The position numbers and the translations under genes are program-made. This document shows positions 1 through 5,570 of a stretch of DNA of 6,399 nt, piece after piece. Each line of letters begins with the position of its first letter. Within the stretch, counting starts at the first letter, position 1. Origin of the DNA: JBBABP01 sp041657585 (GTDB lineage Bacteria > Patescibacteriota > Gracilibacteria > Absconditabacterales > Absconditicoccaceae); the NCBI GenBank assembly GCA_041657585.1, contig JBBABP010000060.1:1-6399 (forward strand). Reading direction: 5' to 3'. Below the pieces are notes generated by a model that had not been told where the DNA came from, did no database searches, and worked only from the letters and a program-made list of their open reading frames with translations.

Positions 1-68
1 GCAAAACTTGAGAAAATGTAGAAAAAGTTTTGGACGAAATTATCAAAAGGATTCCACCACCAAAATAA
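1..68 (+). CDS. lepA: LepA/EF4 GTPase domain, 3' end of a split gene (partial)
   Basis: This is the last 21 codons (frame starting at base 3) of an ORF that begins upstream of the window. It reads KTGENVEKVLDEIIKRIPPPK followed by TAA at 66-68. KTGxxVxxVLxxIIxRIPPP is the conserved end of the translational GTPase domain of LepA (elongation factor 4), where G5 (SAKTG) leads into the linker to domain II. The glycine in KTG is a TGA codon, read as Gly in code 25. In normal LepA the chain continues without a break into domain II. Here it ends at TAA, and further in-frame stops follow (TAG 75, TAA 78, TAA 81). The rest of LepA is encoded by the next ORF, in the same frame. The family call is firm despite the short stretch. 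Whether the two parts make two polypeptides or one is open. Confidence 0.85.
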
Positions 69-119
69 AAAATTTAGTAATAAAAAAATCAGAATTATTT
101 TTTAATTAAATATTTAATT
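69..119 (+). other. Spacer splitting lepA, with perfect 18-base palindrome
   Basis: This 51-base, nearly pure A/T spacer lies between the stop of the LepA GTPase-domain ORF and the ATG of the LepA C-terminal ORF. It contains three more in-frame stop codons (75-77, 78-80, 81-83). It ends in the perfect palindrome TAATTAAATATTTAATTA (103-120), whose last base is the A of the downstream ATG. In RNA this could form a weak all-A/U hairpin right at the start codon. No Shine-Dalgarno sequence is visible. Counting the TAA, 54 bases (18 codons) are inserted relative to a continuous lepA, so the frame is kept. Confidence 0.7.
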
Positions 120-1505
120 ATGCAAAGTGATATATCTAATGCTTTGATATTTGATTGTGTTTATGATCCATACAAATGAGTCGTGGCATACATAAAAGTT
201 TTGAATTGAAGTTTTAAAACTTGAGATAAGGTTTATCTCATTCATTGTGCAAACACAATAACTATCACTGAAGTGTGACATTTTGATCCTGAATATAAAT
301 CAGACCCTTCTTTGAATCAATGACAAATTGGCTATGTTGTGACCTGAGAAAAATCAATCAGAAATATAGAAATATGAGATACAATAATTTGATGAGTCAA
401 AAATATCGATATACAAGAAGTGAAACAATATATTATTCCGTGATTCAAAAAAATAAAACCTTATGTTTATGCCGGAATTTATCCTATAGATAATAATGAT
501 TATCAAAAATTAAAAAATTGATTAGAAAAACTGACTTTGAATGATAGTTCCATAGAATATGAATTAGAGGATTCTAAGGCTTTGTGATTTGGCTTTAGGT
601 GTGGTTTTTTGTGAATGTTGCATATGGATATAGTCAAAGAAAGATTGTTTAGGGAACAAAAAGTAGAAACTATTTTTACAATTCCAACTGTTGTTTATCT
701 TGTAAAATCCAAAACATTAAATATTGATCAAATCAAACTTTGAGTAAATGTTCAAAATCTTATAAAATCAGGTTTATATAAATATATTTTAAACAAAGAA
801 ATAGATGAAAAAGAAATCATAAATTCGCCGGAAATAATTGAAATACTCAAACCATGGTTGGTTGTAAGATCATGATCTGACATGATAGACCATTGAATGA
901 TAGATGAAATTTTTGAACCAATTGCCAATGTTGAAATTGTTTGACCGCAAGAATATGCTTGAAATATAATGGCTTTGTGTCAGGACTATAGATGAAAATT
1001 GGAAAAAATGGATTATTTGGATAATGATAGAGTGGTGTGGTATTATACAATGCCGATGTGAGAAATATTGATTGATTTTTATGATAAACTAAAATCTTGC
1101 ACAAAATGATATGCAACAATGAATTATGAATTCAAAAAATATCAAAAAGCAGATTTAATTAAATTAGATATATTTATAAACAACGAAAAAGTAGAAGCAT
1201 TGAGTTGGGTTGTTCATAAAGACAAATCTTATTATCTATGAAGAGAAGTTGTGGAGAAATTAAAAAATCTGATTCCAAGGCATATGTTCACTATTCCTAT
1301 TCAAGCATGAATTTGAACAAAAATAATTGCTAGAGAAACAATCCCTGCTATGAGAAAAGATGTTATCGCAAAATGTTATGGATGAGATGTAACTAGAAAA
1401 AGAAAATTGTTAGCCAAACAAAAAGAATGAAAGAAGAAAATGAAAGCACTTGGAAGTGTAAATATTCCTTCAGATATTTTTATTAAAATGGTTATTAGAG
1501 ATTAA
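120..1505 (+). CDS. lepA: LepA/EF4 domains II-CTD as a separate ORF
   Basis: 461 codons with TGA read as Gly; stop TAA. This is everything in LepA (elongation factor 4, a ribosome-bound GTPase linked to back-translocation and 30S biogenesis) after the GTPase domain. Domain II starts at once (NALIFDCVYDPYKGVV, residues 7-22). The family block GFKKIKPYVYAGIYP is at 108-122, ALGFGFRCGFLGMLHMDIV at 154-172, and the LepA-specific C-terminal domain at about 390-457 with IARETIPAMRKDVIAKCYGG and KRKLLAKQKEGKKKMKALGSV. ATG 120 is chosen because it is the first start after the stops and lies exactly where domain II should begin. About 45 extra residues compared with E. coli LepA lie between VYLVK (192-196) and EPIA (266-269). 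The key family blocks are intact, which argues against decay. By itself this product has no GTP-binding site and would need the N-terminal product in trans. Confidence 0.93.
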
Positions 1506-1535
1506 AAAATTAAAAAACTAAAAAATTAAAAGATT
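1502..1535 (+). repeat. Octamer-period intergenic repeat, copy A
   Basis: Four imperfect copies of an octamer TTAAAAAA (TTAAAAAA, TTAAAAAA, CTAAAAAA, TTAAAAGA) plus TT. The block starts at the lepA stop codon itself. It matches the block after rsmI at 31 of 33 bases (1503-1535 versus 2499-2531) and shares 17 exact bases with the block upstream of htrA. The remaining 19 bases before the next gene are plain A/T. Confidence 0.75.
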
Positions 1536-1554
1536 TACTTATTAAATTTAATTT

Positions 1555-1833
1555 ATGAATAATTATTTTTATACTTTGTTAATTTATTTTTTGTTAGTTA
1601 ATCTCATTACTTTTATTTTGCGATGAGTCGATAAAAATAGAGCATACAAATGAAAATGGAGAATAAGCGAAAAAACTTTGCTATTATTTTCTTTGATTTG
1701 ATGATTTGTTGGTTGAGTTTTTGGTATGCAAATATTTCGTCACAAGACAATTAAATCAAAATTTTTAATTTGGTTTTGGTTAATTGTTGCCATTTGGATT
1801 GTGTTTTTTTTATTATTTTTATTTAACTATTAA
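1555..1833 (+). CDS. DUF1294 small integral membrane protein
   Basis: 92 codons with TGA as Gly; stop TAA. It matches the DUF1294 family, small membrane proteins of unknown function. The diagnostic blocks are present: FILxGVDKNRA (20-30), KWRISEKTLLLFSLIGGFVGG (34-54), and GMQIFRHKTIKSKF (57-70). Hydrophobic segments lie at about 5-23, 42-58 and 71-90, the last rich in Trp and Phe. Residue 23 is a CGA codon; the family has a hydrophobic or aromatic residue there (such as Y, M or W before GxDK), so Trp fits better than Arg. The upstream sequence is pure A/T with no Shine-Dalgarno motif, and this ATG places the first membrane helix at the N-terminus as usual. The stop overlaps the rsmI start (TAATG), so the two are probably translationally coupled. 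No biochemical role can be given. Confidence 0.9.
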
Positions 1834-2501
1834 TGTTATATTTTATACCAACTCCTATTTGAAACACCAAAGATATAACTTTGAGAGCTTTGGATTTATT
1901 CAAACAATTAAAATATTTTATCTCTGAAGATACCAGGACCACAAAAAAATTATTATGAATTTATGAAATTGATTTCTCATGAAAACAATTTTTTTCTTTA
2001 ACGAGTTTCACCCAACAATATAAGTTAGACCAATATTTGGATATTCTAAAAAATAATGATGTTGGTCTTGTCTCTGATGCTTGAACTCCATGATTTTCTG
2101 ACCCTTGAAAAATATTGATAAAATTATGTAATCAATATTGATTTGAATATACGATTTTTCCATGAGCTAACGCCTTGATTCCTGCGATTGTTTGATCGGC
2201 TTTTGATACTTCAAATTTTATATTTTTATGATTTTTACCAACCAAAAAAGGGAGAAATAAAATTTTTAATCAGATTTTAAATTTTGATAGTCCTGTATTT
2301 TTTTACGAATCTGTTCACAGAATTAAAAAAACTTTAAGTGAATTAAAATCAATTTGATTTAAGTGAAGTGTTTGTATTGCTAGGGAAATATCAAAAATGT
2401 TTGAGCAATATGTGAATTGAAATATAGATGAAATATTGGAAAAAATTAACAACAAAAAAATTCCCATTAAATGAGAATTTGTTGTCGGATTGAAGAATTA
2501 A
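1833..2501 (+). CDS. rsmI: 16S rRNA (cytidine1402-2'-O)-methyltransferase RsmI
   Basis: 222 codons with TGA as Gly; stop TAA. RsmI uses S-adenosylmethionine to methylate the ribose 2'-O of C1402 in the 16S rRNA P-site region. RsmH, not seen here, makes the N4 methylation of the same base. The tetrapyrrole-methylase-type fold is clear: LYFIPTPIGNTKDITLRAL (2-20), SEDTRTTKKLL (31-41), LVSDAGTPGFSDPG (79-92), FPGANALIPAIVGSAF (109-124), FLGFLPTKKG (131-140), FFYESVHRI (157-164) and AREISKMFEQ (183-192). Fourteen of 17 glycines are TGA, including those in TPIGN and DAGTPG. At 222 residues it lacks the extra C-terminal region of the roughly 286-residue E. coli protein and ends soon after the core domain. 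The start overlaps the DUF1294 stop by one base, and no other ribosome-binding signal is visible. Confidence 0.95.
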
Positions 2502-2531
2502 AATATTAAAAAACTAAAATATTAAAAGATT
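2498..2531 (+). repeat. Octamer-period intergenic repeat, copy B
   Basis: Second copy of the octamer-period block. It begins at the rsmI stop codon and is identical to copy A at 31 of 33 bases; the two differences are A-to-T changes at the same position of units 1 and 3. Unit form: TTAAAATA, TTAAAAAA, CTAAAATA, TTAAAAGA, TT. Confidence 0.75.
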
Positions 2532-2581
2532 GTGGTTTATTATTTCTTATTTCCAAATTACAAGTTTCTAATTTCCAGTTT
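2532..2581. repeat. Convergent intergenic gap with a 13-base direct repeat
   Basis: This is the end of the gap between rsmI (+) and ftsX (-), which point at each other. It holds two near-identical 13-mers, TTTCTTATTTCCA (2543-2555) and TTTCTAATTTCCA (2565-2577), with one mismatch. No GC-rich hairpin with a T-run is present on either strand, so no classical intrinsic terminator can be named between the two convergent genes. Confidence 0.45.
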
Positions 2582-3511
2582 TTATTTTTTATTAAGTAGA
2601 TCTACAAAGTGGCGGGAAATTAATAATGAAAATCAGAATATTAATATAATTTCTAAAATTATTCAAATAATTAAAGTGAGATAATTTCACACAAAACTTA
2701 ATAATCTAATATTAAATAAATGAAATATGTAATAATCAAGAATATATCAACTAATAATTACTAGCAATCATCAAATTACAAAGGCTCGAATAATTATTTC
2801 AGAAATTATGGTTGTGAACAATTTTTTTATTTGATAATGACTTTCTCCCAATAATTTTTTTGTTTCCAAATCTTTGCGAAAATGTTGAAAAATATTATCT
2901 AGCAAAAATAACATAAATGCTAATATTATTAAACAAAGAACAAAAATAATTCAATAAGAAATAATTTTTAGGAAATTAGTAAAATTTATTGTTTTTAATG
3001 TTAAATTTTCTTGATCTTTAACAGTTTCTCATTGGTCTATGTCTTTAGTGTTTAATATTATATTTTTGTGATTTAAAATTGTTGTTTTTAGATTTTTGTA
3101 TTGATTGTCGTTATTGAACATTACATAAAAAGTTGCTGGAAGTGGATTTTGAATTCAGAATTTTTCAAAATTTTTTGTGATATCTGGTATTTTTTTTTCT
3201 AAAAATTTTAATGCATCATCTTTTGAAGAAAAACTAACTTTGAGTCATTGATTTTCTAATTCCGTTTTCATAGCAATTATTTCTTTGTATGTTGATGTTT
3301 CTTTTCAAGGAATGTCTTTGAGATAAAAATACATTCATAATTTGCTTTTTAATGTATCAGAAAAATGTCATGTGTATATCGAAAATCATAAAAATATATT
3401 TAACAAAAATATTAAAAATCAGATTAAAAAACTTATTCATATTAGTTTTCAAAATGATATTTTTAAAAAAGTTTTTTTCTCTTCTTTGATTTGGGTAGAT
3501 AGATTATTCAT
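2582..3511 (-). CDS. ftsX: FtsX-family membrane protein
   Basis: 309 codons with TGA as Gly; stop TAA. FtsX is the membrane part of the ABC-like FtsEX complex. In bacteria that have been studied, FtsEX couples the cytoplasmic ATPase FtsE to cell-wall hydrolases outside the membrane. The FtsX plan is visible: a cytoplasmic N-terminus, a first membrane segment (about 20-47), a soluble extracytoplasmic domain (about 48-178) with the characteristic NPLPATFYV (122-130), then three membrane segments (about 182-204, 235-262, 274-300). The cytoplasmic loop KKLLGESHYQIKKLF (218-232) matches the family's LVGAT-x-x-FIRRPF region. Residue 242 is CGA; an aromatic such as the Tyr of other FtsX proteins is expected in this membrane segment, so Trp is likely. 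It is the last gene of the - strand group, 23 bases after the TPR gene, with no Shine-Dalgarno. No ftsE lies beside it. Confidence 0.88.
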
Positions 3512-3534
3512 TTATTTTTTTATTGAAATAAATA

Positions 3535-4164
3535 TTATTTTTCTTTGTTGTTAAATAAACTTTGTGTTTTTATAAAGTTTTCGAATAATGATATTTTTTT
3601 GTCATAAAAATCTATTTCTTTATCTATTGTTATTATTTTGTCGCGATTTTTGTAAAAGTATTTTATTATTTCTTTTGCTTTTTTGTAATTGTGCTCCAAA
3701 ATGTAAATTTGAATTAAATTATATATAATCTCAGCATCTTTGTTGTTTATATTAAAGGCATCTTTGATCAGATTTAATCATTTTTCTCTATTTCAATATC
3801 GATATTCGCACAATCCATAACATCTTATAATTTCGTGATTATTTTCTTTTGTTAGTTCAATTGCTTTTTGTAAATATTTTTTGGCATCTATCCAATGATT
3901 TTTTTCCATTTCTAAAACTCATTTGATATATAAACACAAAGGATCATTATGATTTTTTTTTGAGTTTAAAAAATCAATTGCTTTGGATGCTTTGTTTATT
4001 TCTCATCTTCTGTATTGTATATCTGTCACTTGCAACAATGCATCTTCATTATTTGGATCTTTGAAAAGTATTGAATTTACTTTTTTGATCGCTTCGTCAA
4101 ATTTTCAAAGTTCTTTTAGTTCTTCAATCTCTTTGATAATTGAGTCAGGAATATATGCGTTCAT
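3535..4164 (-). CDS. TPR-repeat protein, function unknown
   Basis: 209 codons with TGA as Gly; stop TAA. The protein is almost wholly helical with degenerate tetratricopeptide repeats. Examples are ELKELGKFDEAIKKVNSILFKDPNN (about 15-39), DALLQVTDIQYRRGEINKASKAIDFL (41-66), LCLYIKGVLEMEKNHWIDAKKYLQKAIEL (76-104), IIRCYGLCEYxYGNREKGLNLIKDAFNIN (112-140) and AEIIYNLIQIYILEHNYKKAKEIIKYF (144-170). The small-residue positions (G, A) and the Y/F before A follow the TPR pattern. There is no signal peptide or membrane helix, so it is probably a cytoplasmic scaffold. Residue 122 is CGA and may be Trp. It lies between htrA and ftsX on the same strand and may bridge envelope proteins; VWA and TPR proteins also occur together in Bat operons. 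The partner is unknown. Confidence 0.85.
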
Positions 4165-4293
4165 GAAAATATTTGAAATAATAAAATTTTTGTTTTTATC
4201 ATAACTCAATATTAAAGAATATTATCAATATTTTCAAATTTTTTGTATATATAAAACTAAGTTAACTTTACATTAACTCCAATAGTTACGTAG
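4165..4293 (-). promoter_or_regulatory. Gap upstream of the TPR gene, possible sigma70-like promoter
   Basis: 129-base gap between htrA and the TPR gene. On the - strand TTGAAA (4237-4232) and TAATAT (4214-4209) lie 17 bases apart and about 45 bases before the TPR start, as expected for a vegetative promoter of the TPR-ftsX pair. In DNA this AT-rich such matches are common by chance. No GC-rich terminator for htrA is seen. The sequence just after the htrA stop holds only short repeats such as AGTTAC/GTTAAC (4257-4298). Confidence 0.3.
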
Positions 4294-5409
4294 TTACTGT
4301 GTTTCTCACAAAGTAATAGGTATTTTTGTGTAAGTTCAATTTCTAAGCATTGTAACCATTATGTTTTCTCAAGGATTGTAAGTATATAATTGATATAAAA
4401 ATGGCAGGTCGTTATTTATTTCTTTTTCGTTTATTGCAACTATATTGTCATTAATTTCTATTCATGCTTTGTTTGCTGGCAAGTTATCCAAAACATCATT
4501 TACTACAATTCATTGCTTTGTATCAGCGTATTGTATGCCAATAAGTGGTCTAATTATTTTTCAATATTTTTGAATAGAATTCAATGTTGTTGTTATAAAT
4601 TCTTTACTAATTGGCAAGGCAAAAGCCATTCATTGTTCATTGATTGCTGTGTTGATTCATATAATTTGTCATGAAATATCTATCAATGGTCATCAGCTGT
4701 TTCATGGATTAATTTTTGCGTCAGTTTGATAAAGTCAGATATATAAATTATCTTTTTTAATTTTTAATTGTTTATTTTTTCATCCAATTATTCACATTGT
4801 GACGTTGTTTGCATATTCTGATCGTGGATTTCAAATTGCTATTACTAATTGTCAGATTTTAACTTTGTCATTTATTCAGATTATTTTTGCTTCTAGTAAA
4901 TTATTTAATTCATTGCCTTCATCATCAACTATTTTTAATATTGCCACATCAAGGTTATCGTCAAACCATATTTTGTCTACATTATATGTTTTTCAATCAT
5001 TTGTTGTGACTGCATATTTTGCATTGATGTCTTGTATTACGTGTTTGTTTGTTAAAATATATCATTTTTTTGAAATTATTATTCAGCTTCATCATCAAAT
5101 TTTTGCATCTTGTTTGATGCTTCATGGTCAATTGAGTGCAGAAGGATCTTCCATATAAAATTTTATATTTTTATTTGCGCCTATACTGACTATGGATTTT
5201 TGACTATTGTTGATAAGTGAAATTAATCAATTCTGAAAACCAAATAAATCTGAATTCTGATTTGTGTTTTCTTTTATTACTATTGGATTTGTTAAAATAT
5301 TTTTCGAATTTATTTTGTGATTTACAATCAGAAAAATAAAAATCAATCAGATAAAAATTATTGTTATATTTAGCGATATAATTTTTAATGTTTGATTTTT
5401 TTCTAACAT
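4294..5409 (-). CDS. htrA: HtrA/DegP-type serine protease with PDZ domain, membrane-anchored
   Basis: 371 codons with TGA as Gly; stop TAA. HtrA (MEROPS S1C) proteases degrade or refold damaged proteins outside the cytoplasmic membrane. An N-terminal signal anchor lies at residues 9-30 (IISLNITIIFIGLIFIFLIV), then a linker and a trypsin-like domain with the full triad: His123 in TNKHVI, Asp154 in DNLDVAIL and Ser238 in the nucleophile motif NPGNSGGPL. Other marks are GGGSGIIISKKGYILT (105-120), AIGNPxSEY (191-199) and GINTAINEQGMAFALPI (251-267). A single PDZ domain follows (about 285-366; GIVVNDVLDNLPANKAGIEINDNIVAIN). Three glycines of GNSGG and its flank (236, 239, 240) are TGA codons. Residue 196 is CGA; HtrA usually has F, L or W after GNP, so Trp is likely. 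ATG 5409 gives the expected anchor; no Shine-Dalgarno is present. Confidence 0.96.
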
Positions 5410-5421
5410 GAATATTTTTAA

Positions 5422-5461
5422 TTAAAAAATTAAAAGATTGGAAAATTAAAAAATTAAGAGG
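5422..5461 (+). repeat. Octamer-period intergenic repeat, copy C (upstream of htrA)
   Basis: Five units of eight bases: TTAAAAAA, TTAAAAGA, TTGGAAAA, TTAAAAAA, TTAAGAGG. The stretch 5423-5439 is identical to 17 bases of copy A. It begins 12 bases upstream of the htrA ATG, so on the - strand it would form the T-rich 5' leader of htrA. Confidence 0.65.
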
Positions 5462-5497
5462 GGTTGAACCGACTAAAGCAAGAGGCTTCAAAGCTAA

Positions 5498-5525
5498 AAA
5501 AGCCCCAAAGCTTTAAAAGGCTTTT
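5498..5525 (-). terminator. Hairpin terminator after the VWA gene (possibly bidirectional)
   Basis: AAAAGCC (5498-5504) and GGCTTTT (5519-5525) form a 7-bp stem. The loop contains the inner palindrome AAAGCTTT (5507-5514). On the - strand the stem's right arm runs into GGGGCTTTTTT, a fair U-run, about 40 bases past the VWA stop codon. This suits an intrinsic terminator between the VWA gene and htrA. On the + strand the arm is followed by ATTTATTTC, so it may also work that way. No RNA fold was computed. Confidence 0.45.
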
Positions 5526-5533
5526 ATTTATTT

Positions 5534-5570
5534 CTTAGCTTTTATAGCTTTCTTAACTTTCTTAACTTTC
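5534..5570 (-). repeat. Nine-base tandem repeat across the VWA stop codon
   Basis: On the - strand the unit GAAAGTTAA occurs twice in tandem (from 5570 down). A diverged stretch GAAAGCTATAAAAGCTAA follows. The first unit holds the real stop codon of the VWA gene. Because the period is nine, the later units repeat the TAA in the same frame, giving three in-frame TAA stops in a row (ES-stop, ES-stop, ESYKS-stop). Confidence 0.6.

Noticed and set aside
847..1119. 90-codon open frame on the - strand inside lepA
   Set aside because: It is antisense to the conserved LepA C-terminal domains and resembles no family; it is a shadow caused by the altered code and AT-rich DNA.
120..2501. Reading the + strand genes as decayed pseudogenes full of TGA stops
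   Set aside because: TGA falls repeatedly on invariant glycines while TAA and TAG are absent inside the frames, so it is a code change and not decay.
3342..3554. + strand open frame opposite ftsX
   Set aside because: It is antisense to the FtsX N-terminus, low in complexity and without recognisable motifs.
3983..4204. + strand open frame opposite the TPR gene
   Set aside because: It is antisense to a well-formed TPR protein and its hydrophobic look comes from reading A-rich codons backwards.
4799..5158. 119-codon + strand open frame opposite htrA
   Set aside because: It lies wholly opposite the HtrA protease domain, whose catalytic motifs are unmistakable on the - strand.
5204..5491. 95-codon - strand open frame overlapping the htrA start
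   Set aside because: It is in a different frame from htrA and its C-terminal half is an out-of-frame reading of the HtrA anchor and linker. Its N-terminal part is intergenic repeat and terminator sequence.
5459..5500. tRNA-like T-arm (GGTTCAACC on the - strand)
   Set aside because: The flanking bases do not form a T-stem, and no acceptor or anticodon arms could be found around it.
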